A DNA stretch of 64,000 bases from positions 434,001-498,000 of the forward strand of contig JAGDZU010000004.1 in NCBI GenBank assembly GCA_049115575.1. Direction: 5' to 3'. This document shows positions 45,340 to 54,666 of the stretch, piece after piece (the stretch's first letter is position 1; every line of letters starts with the position of its first letter). Under the pieces are notes generated by a model. That model saw only the letters and a list, made by a program, of their open reading frames with translations. It was not told where the DNA came from and made no database searches. This DNA comes from JAHEKB01 sp049115575. GTDB lineage: Bacteria > Bacteroidota > Bacteroidia > NS11-12g > UBA9320. The translations under genes and the position numbers were made by a program.

Positions 45340-46674
45340 ATGAAATACAAATCACAAAAAGTAGCCTATTGGTTCTTTGCGCTGGCTATGTTGCTGCTTG
45401 TTTTGCAGCTAGTATATGGATTCATTATGGGCTTTGCTCATATGGGAATGGATGGTCTTCACGATTTCATTCCATTCAACACTGCACGAGCTGTTCACAC
45501 TAACCTACTAGTAGTTTGGCTACTGACAGGATTTATGGGCGCAGCTTATTACATTATACCAGAAGAGGCTGAACAGGAGTTGGTCAGCACAAAGCTTGCC
45601 TATATTCAATTAATTACTTTGGCATTAGTCGGGGTAGTAGCAATTGTAGGATATCACTTTAATTATTGGGAAGGAAGAAAGTTTCTTGAGATTCCTCGAC
45701 CTTTAGACTGGTTGGTGGTTATAAATGTCCTCACATTTCTCGGCATTATTCTCGCCACTTTGTACAAAGGGAAGAAAAGAACTACAACATCTCTGGTACT
45801 TACTATGGGATTAGTTTTTGCAGCTTTACTCTATTTGCCTGGAATGATCTGGTTTGACAACCAAACCATGGACTCCTTCTTTAGATGGTGGGTTGTTCAC
45901 CTTTGGGTAGAAGGTGTATGGGAATTAATAATGGGTGGTATACTGGCATTCTTGCTCATTAAGATTACCGGAGTTGATAGGGAAGTAATAGAAAAATGGC
46001 TTTACGTAATCGTAGGTCTTACATTCCTTTCTGGTATACTGGGTACTGGTCACCATTACTACTATATAGGTGCTGGTAAAACTTGGTTAATTGTTGGAGG
46101 AATCTTTTCAGCATTGGAACCCCTTGCATTTTTAGGAATGGCCCTATTTGCTATTAGTATGTACAGGAAGGGTGAAAAACGGCATCCCAATAAAGTAGCT
46201 TTGAATTGGACGCTTGGTACTGCCATAGTTTCATTTGTTGGAGCGGGTCTACTTGGGTTAGCGCATACCTTGCCACAGGTTAATCTTTATACTCATGGAA
46301 CACTTGTTACAGCCATGCACGGTCATATGGCTTTCTGGGGAGCATATGGTATGATAGTTTTTGCAATCATTAGTTATACAATGCCAAATCTCACCGGCAG
46401 AAAGCTGTATAATACTACTCGAGGTATGTTGGCCTTCTGGATTTCAAATATTGGAATGCTTGGAATGACCGTAGCCTTTGGTGTTGCTGGAGTTGCACAA
46501 GTATATCTTGAACGTAAAGTAGGTATGGACTTTGGAGATGTGCAGACAGAAATTCAAGTTCACTTTCTAATTCTTGTGCTTTGCGCTACTATGTTTACTG
46601 TAGGTATTTGCATGTATATCTATGAATTTATTAAGTATGGGCGACCGAACGATGAAGCTCTAATAACTGAATAA
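45340..46674 (+). CDS. norB: Nitric oxide reductase subunit B
   Basis: A 444-residue, 12-helix membrane protein of the heme-copper oxidase superfamily that reduces 2 NO to N2O. Expected ligands are visible: the low-spin heme His in VHTNLLVVWLLTGF, the Fe-B site His and Glu in VHLWVEGVWE, HHYYYIG, and the late histidines in HGHMAFWGAYG. Length fits cNOR (needs NorC), not the quinol-dependent qNOR with its long N-terminal extension. No nirK, nirS or nosZ is in the window, so the gene may serve NO detoxification or partial denitrification. Confidence 0.96.
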   Translation: MKYKSQKVAYWFFALAMLLLVLQLVYGFIMGFAHMGMDGLHDFIPFNTARAVHTNLLVVWLLTGFMGAAYYIIPEEAEQELVSTKLAYIQLITLALVGVVAIVGYHFNYWEGRKFLEIPRPLDWLVVINVLTFLGIILATLYKGKKRTTTSLVLTMGLVFAALLYLPGMIWFDNQTMDSFFRWWVVHLWVEGVWELIMGGILAFLLIKITGVDREVIEKWLYVIVGLTFLSGILGTGHHYYYIGAGKTWLIVGGIFSALEPLAFLGMALFAISMYRKGEKRHPNKVALNWTLGTAIVSFVGAGLLGLAHTLPQVNLYTHGTLVTAMHGHMAFWGAYGMIVFAIISYTMPNLTGRKLYNTTRGMLAFWISNIGMLGMTVAFGVAGVAQVYLERKVGMDFGDVQTEIQVHFLILVLCATMFTVGICMYIYEFIKYGRPNDEALITE

Positions 46675-46684
46675 TAAAAATAAG

Positions 46685-46713
46685 CGCACAGGTCTTTGGC
46701 CTGTGCGTTTTTT
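46685..46713 (+). terminator. Intrinsic terminator between norB and norQ
   Basis: CGCACAGG (46685-46692) pairs perfectly with CCTGTGCG (46700-46707) around a 7-base loop, followed by six T residues. It sits 10 bases after the norB stop, and its T-tract ends 7 bases before the norQ ATG. Confidence 0.9.
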
Positions 46714-46719
46714 ATTGAT

Positions 46720-47493
46720 ATGAACAAACCAAACTATCATAAAGTAGGCCGTGAAATTGAGGTGTTTGAACATGCCTATAAGAATAAATTGCCCTTATTG
46801 CTTAAAGGACCTACAGGTACCGGAAAATCACGATTTATTGAGTTCATGGCATATCAATTACAGGCAGATTTACTTACGGTTGCTTGTCATGAAGAAACCT
46901 CTGCCACCGATTTAATTGGTAGATATTTAATAAAAGGTGCAGAGACTGTTTGGATTGATGGGCCCTTAACAAGGGCAGTTAAAAGTGGGATGATTATCTA
47001 CCTTGATGAGATAGCTGAAGCTAGACCAGATATTATTGTAGCTATACATTCACTCACAGACCATCGCCGAGAACTTTATATTGACAAGCTAGGTGAAACT
47101 GTAAAAGCTCATGAGGATTTTATGCTTGTGGCTTCATACAATCCTGGATATCAAAGAGGATTCAAAGAATTAAAACCTTCTACCAGGCAAAGATTTGTGT
47201 CTTTGAGTTTTGGATATCCCGACTCTAAAACTGAAAGTGAGATATTAATAAGTGAAAGCGGTGTAAATGGAGCTGATGCCAAGCGCTTATCTCAAATCGG
47301 AACCAAAATCCGGAACTTGACTGAACTTGGATTGGCCGAAACAGTTTCAACCAGATTGCTAGTTGATGCCGGAAAACTAATTCAAAGCGGATTACCAAAA
47401 AGGTTAGCGGTGAAAGTAGCCGTTGTAGAACCTCTTACAGATGACCCGGAAGTAAGTGAAGCCTTGTCAGACCTCTGTGATTTACTAATCTAA
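46720..47493 (+). CDS. norQ: NorQ/CbbQ-type AAA+ ATPase
   Basis: A 257-residue MoxR-group AAA+ ATPase that helps activate NorCB, probably by metal insertion, together with NorD. Walker A is GPTGTGKS (30-37), Walker B is IIYLDE (92-97), sensor 1 is the Asn in VASYNPGYQ, and the NirQ/NorQ C-terminal domain follows. The start is the ATG at 46720. It overlaps norD by one base. Confidence 0.94.
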   Translation: MNKPNYHKVGREIEVFEHAYKNKLPLLLKGPTGTGKSRFIEFMAYQLQADLLTVACHEETSATDLIGRYLIKGAETVWIDGPLTRAVKSGMIIYLDEIAEARPDIIVAIHSLTDHRRELYIDKLGETVKAHEDFMLVASYNPGYQRGFKELKPSTRQRFVSLSFGYPDSKTESEILISESGVNGADAKRLSQIGTKIRNLTELGLAETVSTRLLVDAGKLIQSGLPKRLAVKVAVVEPLTDDPEVSEALSDLCDLLI

Positions 47494-49247
47494 TGGCTCT
47501 AGACGAGTTTATCTATGGTAAAATTGTTGGCTTTTTTAAAAGGCGTAGTAATGAACGTGAATCTAGTGTAGAAGGCAGCGTATCACTTGAAAATATAAGA
47601 TCTCGCCTCACTATTTTAGCACGTGCCACCTCAGGTAGTGCTATTGAAATTTATCCTGCAGAAAAAGAAGGCGGATATAAGGACCATAATTTCTTTCTTC
47701 CTGAAAAAGTAAGCTTTTTTGGCTCTGAATCACTCAATCTCGCCTTCTACTTTTTTCGAATTCTATATCTGGTAACTCAAAGGGACCTCAATCTTAATTG
47801 GAGGCCAGATCAGGAAGCTAGTCTAGAAGAATCGAGAGAAGAAGCTCTTGCTAGTTCAAAGCAGATTCTCAACGCTCTTTTTTCAGAATACCCACTTTGT
47901 GAACACATATATTCAGAAATACTTGAGAATTTCACGAATGAAAAACACGGGCAAGAATTGTGGTGGATATATGGAAAATGGATGAGGAACAGCATTGCGG
48001 AAGTCGAGAACAAAGACAAACTAGAAAATTTTGATAATAAGACTAAAGCTGGAACCAGCCCAACTACCACTATTAAAGCTAAAGCTGTTGAGGAAATAAA
48101 ACAAGTTACTGTAGACAAGAAGCAACAAGAGGACTATGTGCTCACCCACAATTTTGAGAAAGTTGAAACAGCAGAAGAACACAGCGGTGTCTGGCGTGAT
48201 TTTGACGGCGACGACGATTTAAAAGCTCATGAGAATTCACTTGATGAACTCAATCTTAGATTCACAGTAAGGGTTGACGATACCGCTCATTCTGTATATC
48301 AAGCTGAATTTTTAGAGAATACAAGTATTCAAGAAAGTGCCACAGCCTCATCAAAAGGAACTAAGTATTCGTATGATGAATGGGATTATCAGAAGAAAGC
48401 TTATAAGAAGAACTTTTGCAGCCTTTATGCTTATAAAGAAACAAGATCTAAGAAGGACTATTATTCCAAAACTCTAAACAACAATAGAACCGTGCTTAGC
48501 TCATTGAGAAAATCTTTGACTAGCATTAATAATAAGCTCAAACAATTAAAGTATCAAAACCAAGGTGATGAATTTGACTTGGATGCCTTAACAGATATGG
48601 TTGTTGATTTAAAAGTGAATCAATCTATTTCTGAAAAAATCTACCTCGATAAAAGAAAAAATGAAAAGGATTTATCCATTCTACTCCTTCTTGACGTTAG
48701 TTTATCAAGCGATTCCTACGCGGCTGGCAATCGTGTTATTGATGTTGAAAAAGAGGTCTCCATTCTGTTTGGAGAAATACTGAATGAATTCAATGTGAAT
48801 TTTTCAATTCATGGCTTCTTTTCAAAAACCAGAAATCACTCTTCATTTATAGAAGTGAAATCATTTGAAGATTCATGGGACAAAACCAAAACTTTGGTAG
48901 GGGCTTTGGAACCTCAAGGTTATACTCGAATAGGAACATCTTTAAGACATGCAGGGGCACTATTAGACCAACAAGAATCAAAAAACAAATGGATTATTCT
49001 CCTTTCTGATGGAAAGCCAAATGATTTTGACAGATATGAGGGTCAATATGGAATTAATGATGTAAAGCAGGCTTTAAGAGAACTGCACGAGAGAAGAATC
49101 AATTCATACGCTTTAGCTATCGAAGCTCAAGCGAAGTATTATTTACCTCAAATGTTTGGTCAAAATCATTATCAGATTCTAACAAATCCAAAAGAACTTC
49201 TGAAATCTATGGTGCAGCTATTCGAGAAAATTCGATTTGACTCTTAA
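47493..49247 (+). CDS. norD: NorD, vWA-domain activation protein
   Basis: A 584-residue protein that partners NorQ in maturation of nitric oxide reductase. The N-terminal ~300 residues are poorly conserved and charged; the C-terminal ~190 residues are a von Willebrand factor A domain with the MIDAS motif DVSLS (401-405), the Thr of GYTRIGTSLRHAG and the Asp of LLSDGKPNDFDRY. It ends without a gap against the convergent aldehyde dehydrogenase gene. Confidence 0.92.
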   Translation: MALDEFIYGKIVGFFKRRSNERESSVEGSVSLENIRSRLTILARATSGSAIEIYPAEKEGGYKDHNFFLPEKVSFFGSESLNLAFYFFRILYLVTQRDLNLNWRPDQEASLEESREEALASSKQILNALFSEYPLCEHIYSEILENFTNEKHGQELWWIYGKWMRNSIAEVENKDKLENFDNKTKAGTSPTTTIKAKAVEEIKQVTVDKKQQEDYVLTHNFEKVETAEEHSGVWRDFDGDDDLKAHENSLDELNLRFTVRVDDTAHSVYQAEFLENTSIQESATASSKGTKYSYDEWDYQKKAYKKNFCSLYAYKETRSKKDYYSKTLNNNRTVLSSLRKSLTSINNKLKQLKYQNQGDEFDLDALTDMVVDLKVNQSISEKIYLDKRKNEKDLSILLLLDVSLSSDSYAAGNRVIDVEKEVSILFGEILNEFNVNFSIHGFFSKTRNHSSFIEVKSFEDSWDKTKTLVGALEPQGYTRIGTSLRHAGALLDQQESKNKWIILLSDGKPNDFDRYEGQYGINDVKQALRELHERRINSYALAIEAQAKYYLPQMFGQNHYQILTNPKELLKSMVQLFEKIRFDS

Positions 49248-50789
49248 TTACAAATCAAACTTTATACCTTGAGCTAGAGGTAAATCCTCCCCGTAATTGA
49301 TAGTATTGGTTTGTCTGCGCATATAAGTTCTCCAGGCATCGGAACCTGATTCACGACCTCCACCAGTTTCTTTTTCACCTCCAAATGCTCCTCCAATTTC
49401 AGCCCCGCTAGTTCCTATATTTACATTGGCAATGCCACAATCACTTCCTACAGAACTCAAGAACTTCTCTGCCTCTAATAAGTTATCAGTGAAAATAGCT
49501 GAGCTAAGTCCTTGTTTAACATCATTTTGCATGGCAATAGCTTGATCCAAAGTTTTAAACGGAATTAAGTAAACGATAGGAGCAAAAGTCTCTTCCTGAA
49601 CAATTTCAAAATGATTTTGAACTTCTGCAATACATGGTTTCACATAACATCCGCTTTCATACCCCTTACCGCTAAGCACTTCACCACCATAAACAATTTG
49701 ACCACCTTCCTCTTCCACCTCTTTAATGGCATTCTGAAATTGCTGAACAGCATCCTTATCTATTAATGGACCAACATGATTGTTTTCATCCAATGGGTCT
49801 CCTATCCTCAATTGATCATATGCTTTAACCAATTTGGCCTTAAATCTCTCTATTATGTCTTCATGAATCAATAGCCTTCTTGTACTTGTGCAGCGCTGTC
49901 CAGCAGTTCCAACGCAACCAAACACCGCGGCTGGAAGAGCCTTATCTAAATCTGCATGTTTGCTTATAATAATGGCATTATTTCCTCCTAATTCCAGAAG
50001 TGATTTACCTAATCTAGCTCCAACAATCTGCCCGACTCTTTTACCCATACGTGTTGAACCTGTTGCAGACACCAAAGGAATACGTCTATCTTTTGCTATG
50101 GCCTCTCCTATCTTATAATCTCCTATTACTAGATTGAAAATACCTTCTGGAAGGTCATTTTCTAAAATAACCTCTTTCATAAGTTGGTGGCAAGCAATAG
50201 CTGACAAGGGTGCTTTCTCACTTGGTTTCCACACACATACATCTCCGCAAATGGCTGCTAGCATAGCATTCCACGCCCAAACGGCCACCGGAAAATTAAA
50301 TGCAGAAATGATTCCAACAATGCCTAATGGGTGCCATTGTTCATACATTCTGTGGTCTGGTCTTTCAGAGTGCATGGTTAATCCATATAACTGACGAGAC
50401 AGACCAGTTGCAAAATCACAGATATCTATCATCTCTTGCACTTCGCCTAATCCTTCTTGATAGCTCTTACCCATTTCAAGGCTAACCAAGCGTCCAAGAT
50501 CCTTTTTCCTCAATCTGAGTTTAACTCCATATTTTCTGACTATATCCCCTCTTGCAGGAGCTGGTTGCTTCTTCCACCATTCAAAAGCTTCCTGAGCTTT
50601 TTTAATCACATGTTCATATTCGCTTTGAGAAGCATAGACTACTGTTCCAAGTTTGGAGCCGTCAACAGGGCTGTGTACATCCTTGTGTTCTGTACCAATA
50701 GAACTAACCCATTCTCTACCTGTACAAATGCTTTCGTTCACTGGTTTAACACCCAGATCAAACAATAATTCTTCAACTGTTTTACCCAT
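49248..50789 (-). CDS. Aldehyde dehydrogenase, ALDH7/antiquitin-like
   Basis: A 513-residue NAD(P)-dependent aldehyde dehydrogenase. The catalytic Cys300 is in GTAGQRCTSTRRL and the general base Glu266 in LLELGGNN. The ISAFNFPVAVWAWN segment and the late GGAFGGEKETGGGRESGSDAW are typical of the antiquitin (ALDH7) branch, known for 2-aminoadipate semialdehyde oxidation in lysine breakdown. Substrate remains an inference. It lies 63 bases downstream of the TPR-caspase gene on the same strand. Confidence 0.9.
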   Translation of the reverse strand: MGKTVEELLFDLGVKPVNESICTGREWVSSIGTEHKDVHSPVDGSKLGTVVYASQSEYEHVIKKAQEAFEWWKKQPAPARGDIVRKYGVKLRLRKKDLGRLVSLEMGKSYQEGLGEVQEMIDICDFATGLSRQLYGLTMHSERPDHRMYEQWHPLGIVGIISAFNFPVAVWAWNAMLAAICGDVCVWKPSEKAPLSAIACHQLMKEVILENDLPEGIFNLVIGDYKIGEAIAKDRRIPLVSATGSTRMGKRVGQIVGARLGKSLLELGGNNAIIISKHADLDKALPAAVFGCVGTAGQRCTSTRRLLIHEDIIERFKAKLVKAYDQLRIGDPLDENNHVGPLIDKDAVQQFQNAIKEVEEEGGQIVYGGEVLSGKGYESGCYVKPCIAEVQNHFEIVQEETFAPIVYLIPFKTLDQAIAMQNDVKQGLSSAIFTDNLLEAEKFLSSVGSDCGIANVNIGTSGAEIGGAFGGEKETGGGRESGSDAWRTYMRRQTNTINYGEDLPLAQGIKFDL

Positions 50790-50852
50790 GATTATTCAGA
50801 ATTCAAAGATAATCAAGGAGCATTGATTTGTGTTGTAATTAAAGAAGTTTAC

Positions 50853-53800
50853 CTAATTGCCTACCAACTGTTGCAAACCTTCAAGTGCGTCATCCGCTTT
50901 GTACTCAAAGATGAAGTCCCCATTTTGCTTATGGATTCCAAAGCTACCGTATCGTACTTTGGTTGTAAGGCCATGCATATAGCTCACTATATCTTCCATG
51001 GTTACATAATCTTTAGGCTTTCCATTCTGAGCAGCTCTTTCATTCAAAGCTTGAATAAGTTTTGATGAGAATGGTGAATTAGCTCCTGGTCGACCATCTG
51101 GCACATATTCTTTATTTCCGCTGGTAAGATAAATTCTAGTTTGAATACCCCTTTTATTATTGATGAGCTGGTCAATTTCACTGGCTGCAACACCCTTATA
51201 AGTAGCAGACGGAGTTTCAGAATCAAAGAAGGTACCACCAAAACACACATCCATAATCATAAATACATTTTTACATGATCTCATTTGCCCGATGGCACTA
51301 TTTAAATATGAGTAATGTAAGTAAGACGGATAGCCATCTTCTTCTTCCTCATCAGACAATATGGAATTCTTGCAAACCAGATAAGCCTCCTCTTCTTGTT
51401 CGTCATAGTAACCATGGCCGGCAAAGTAGATAAGCAATTGATCATTGCTGTTGAACTCTTTCTTCTTATACTCAGTAATCTTTCTCATTACTTCGCGCTG
51501 AGTGGCATTTATAACCAACTCAACTTTGAACCCATAATGTTCAGTAAGCACTTTTTCTAATGCTCTGGCGTCATTGATAGGATTGTTTAAATCGCCCCAT
51601 TGATCATACTCATTGGTTGCGAAGAGTAAAGCGTAATCCTGTGAACCTCCAGTGTTGAAATCTCCAAAGTCTTCAGCTATAACACCTCTTGTAAGGCTTA
51701 CATTTTTTATAACTGGTGCTTTTTTTCTACTCGTATCTGAATTAAAGATGTCAAATGGTCTACCTGTTTGGTATGAAGAAACCGCTAGTCTAGGCCCTTT
51801 TAGAGTGTAGTCTTGCAGTAGAGCCCATCCCAAATCTTGAGTGCTTATTCTCCCTGTATCTTCAAGACTTTCCAAAACTGGCATAATGAAGCTTGAATTT
51901 TTGCTTTCAGGGTTTTCCATTCGCACATCTGCCGGGCAGAGAATTTGAAAATTCTTAATCTCATCTTGATCAAAATTCAAGCGGTTTTTAAAGCTTACAA
52001 ACTCCTCTACAAAATGTACTCCTGGTATATCTGCTACTGCTAATATCTGATCGGCATTTACGTAACTCAGGTTCGTGAACAAGCGTTTAAGACTGATTGA
52101 ATCCGATTCTAAAACCAGGCCTTTTTCACCGTTTATATTATACGAATTGCCTGCTAGATGTATTATGAGCACATCCTCATTGCTCACATTAGATGCTAGC
52201 TCTCTGAATGTTTGCTGTATATCTGATTTACTTCTATTCTTGAGGTGAATCCTATTTACTGAACTATAAAGTTTATTGTGTTTGTGATCTATAGCATTAA
52301 AAAAATCTTCTACATCTTTATGACAATAATTGAATGGAGTTTGATCATTGCTATTGGAGATCCCTAGCAGATAAAGCTTAGGTCTGAACGTATCCATTTT
52401 TAGTTTATGTGCCAAGCCATATTCCAAACCATCATATATGTTTTCATTCAAATCATCATCTAGCCACGAGTAGAGATTACCTACATCGTCAAAATCATCA
52501 ACCATGAGAGCTTCATCCTTAATATGGCTCTGGTTCACTTTAAGTGCTTTTTGATAATGATGTAAGCTAGAGTCGTAGTCTTTCAGCTTATAATAGCAAA
52601 ATGCAGACCATCTGTGGTAAGCTCTTATATCTCTGTAGTTTATTTCTTTGTTTTTGTGTTCTGCATATAATGCAGTATCTAAATGAGCAATAGCACGATC
52701 AAAATTACTCAGTTTATACGCAGTCTGTGAAAGCTCCCAATGCTCGTCTGACATGACTTTCATTTTATACTCATCTTCCCACTTATCTTTCAAATAGCTT
52801 TGGTACTTCATGCTTAAAGACTCCATCCATCCTTTGCTAATATTATACTCAAATGCATCTTCTAATGCCTCATATTCCCCCTTATAACTCATGCGTTCAA
52901 ATCCAAGATCGAAATAGTGTTTTGCACTATCTTCTATACCACTGAACAAATGAGATATACCTACATTCATGGTTTTGATTGGGTTGTAAATATCTTCTTG
53001 ATATGAAGCCCAAAATAGAGGTTTTGCTTTCTTCCATTCTCCCATTCTAAACAATGCTGCACCTTTTGTTCCTTGAGCAAAAGGTATCCAGCTAGAATCG
53101 CCCAGAGCAATTATTGAATCACAGTCATCAACAACACCTTTATAATCTCCTAACTCAAACAAAGCACCAGATCTATACCAATAGCCGGTTTCTTTGAACA
53201 AGCCATTCTCTATGAGCTGAGTAAAGTATTTGCTAGACTCTTCATGGTCTTTCTCTACATCTCTCAAATAACCTTTCATTAGCAACATATTGTTATAAAG
53301 AGTATCGCTTTTGCCCTTGCTCATCCACATAATCTTACTTATAAAACTATCTGTTAAGGCTGGTTCATCTTTATAGTTGTCGTATAGCTCATTGAGATAA
53401 TTGTTATCGCTACCCACCACCTCATTTAAATAGAATAAATATGTTGAACTATACTCGTCTGCTCTAGTTTCATCATGTGGCAATGCTTTAATCTCAGAAA
53501 TTAACTTCTCTTTAAATCCATCTAGACCTGTAGCATTTGTTCCATTATCCATCCAGGTTGCATAAACATTGGCAAATGCAAAATCTTTACCCATATAACT
53601 GAATGGGTAGTTAGACATATAATCCAAGAAATTTTCTACATCAATCATATCGGCGGACATTAAGGCTTCAGGCCAATTTACTCCCTTATACTTTCCACTT
53701 TCCGGTTTATTGGAATTGAAATCTTCATTGTTGAGGATCATTTCTCCAACCTCTACTAAGTGCGCCAATATTGACCTCTTTATGAGGTCAGGTAAATGTT

Positions 53801-54650
53801 TTGAGCTCTTGTACTGAAGTATCAAAGGAGAATAGAAAGGTTCACCGCTTAAATTGGTCATGATTATATCATGGGTCAGAAGTGAGTTAAACACTCCAAG
53901 TTCCAGACTATCCGCTACTTCAATTTGTACTTTAACCAAATCGTCCGCAATTACCCCATATGAAGACATACCGGTATAGAAATTGATTTTCACCAATGAA
54001 CTATGACTGTAAACTTCTATGACCTCAGCATCACCCAATACTGTATTTTCACGTTCATCAAGACTGTCATTGCTTCCCGATAAAATTCCCCCCTTGCTAC
54101 CAACAAATACACCTTGATTTAAACCTGCTCGTATTCTTACATGCATGTCTCCAGAACTGCCATCTGGATTCTCTTGAGGCAAAACTTCTAACACCTTGAA
54201 GAATGCTCCAATCGTATCTTTTTCATTGTCATTGCCTAGACCCTCTTCTTTGAGAGGCAACTCCTTGCTGCTAATTCTTGAAAAAAGTTTAGGCAGATGG
54301 CTATAGGATCTCAAAGACAAATCATTTAGACCAGCGTCAGTATAGTCTTGGATTGAAGTCAAAAAAGCAGGATAGGAGACGTAAGCGTAGTCAGTACCTT
54401 CATATAAGGTCCCCATTGTGTATTCAATATCTCCTAAAAATTTCTTGTCTGGATTCTCTTTAGCAGCCTCATATTTAAGAGCTTTACTCAGATTTAAAAT
54501 AGCATCTGTGTATTCCGCTGAATCCATGGCCTCTTCATACATATCATAATACAATCTAGAAGAATCAATCTGCGCGTTCACCATTGTGGCCATCACAGCT
54601 GATAGAGCTACTAGCAGATAAATTCTTATATATGATTTCATGAGGTTCAT
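50853..54650 (-). CDS. Exported TPR protein with tandem caspase-like domains (first degenerate, second intact)
   Basis: A 1265-residue protein, last gene of a four-gene operon. Order: signal peptide (1-27, ends VNAQ); a mixed N-terminal region with a beta-rich insert (about 165-250); TPR-like helices (about 470-750; SGALFELGDYKGVVDDCDS, WSAFCYYKLKDYDSSLHHY); a caspase-like domain at about 757-945 whose catalytic pair is lost (Asn835 in LAGNS where His is expected, Pro876 in ADIPG where Cys is expected); then an intact caspase/metacaspase-like domain at about 1004-1250 with His1079 (YFAGHGYYD) and Cys1136 (MDVCFGG). No T9SS sorting domain. ATG at 54641 is an alternative start. The pairing of an inactive and an active domain in one chain is unusual. 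Confidence 0.85.
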   Translation of the reverse strand: MNLMKSYIRIYLLVALSAVMATMVNAQIDSSRLYYDMYEEAMDSAEYTDAILNLSKALKYEAAKENPDKKFLGDIEYTMGTLYEGTDYAYVSYPAFLTSIQDYTDAGLNDLSLRSYSHLPKLFSRISSKELPLKEEGLGNDNEKDTIGAFFKVLEVLPQENPDGSSGDMHVRIRAGLNQGVFVGSKGGILSGSNDSLDERENTVLGDAEVIEVYSHSSLVKINFYTGMSSYGVIADDLVKVQIEVADSLELGVFNSLLTHDIIMTNLSGEPFYSPLILQYKSSKHLPDLIKRSILAHLVEVGEMILNNEDFNSNKPESGKYKGVNWPEALMSADMIDVENFLDYMSNYPFSYMGKDFAFANVYATWMDNGTNATGLDGFKEKLISEIKALPHDETRADEYSSTYLFYLNEVVGSDNNYLNELYDNYKDEPALTDSFISKIMWMSKGKSDTLYNNMLLMKGYLRDVEKDHEESSKYFTQLIENGLFKETGYWYRSGALFELGDYKGVVDDCDSIIALGDSSWIPFAQGTKGAALFRMGEWKKAKPLFWASYQEDIYNPIKTMNVGISHLFSGIEDSAKHYFDLGFERMSYKGEYEALEDAFEYNISKGWMESLSMKYQSYLKDKWEDEYKMKVMSDEHWELSQTAYKLSNFDRAIAHLDTALYAEHKNKEINYRDIRAYHRWSAFCYYKLKDYDSSLHHYQKALKVNQSHIKDEALMVDDFDDVGNLYSWLDDDLNENIYDGLEYGLAHKLKMDTFRPKLYLLGISNSNDQTPFNYCHKDVEDFFNAIDHKHNKLYSSVNRIHLKNRSKSDIQQTFRELASNVSNEDVLIIHLAGNSYNINGEKGLVLESDSISLKRLFTNLSYVNADQILAVADIPGVHFVEEFVSFKNRLNFDQDEIKNFQILCPADVRMENPESKNSSFIMPVLESLEDTGRISTQDLGWALLQDYTLKGPRLAVSSYQTGRPFDIFNSDTSRKKAPVIKNVSLTRGVIAEDFGDFNTGGSQDYALLFATNEYDQWGDLNNPINDARALEKVLTEHYGFKVELVINATQREVMRKITEYKKKEFNSNDQLLIYFAGHGYYDEQEEEAYLVCKNSILSDEEEEDGYPSYLHYSYLNSAIGQMRSCKNVFMIMDVCFGGTFFDSETPSATYKGVAASEIDQLINNKRGIQTRIYLTSGNKEYVPDGRPGANSPFSSKLIQALNERAAQNGKPKDYVTMEDIVSYMHGLTTKVRYGSFGIHKQNGDFIFEYKADDALEGLQQLVGN

Positions 54651-54666
54651 GGATCTAAATGTTTAT

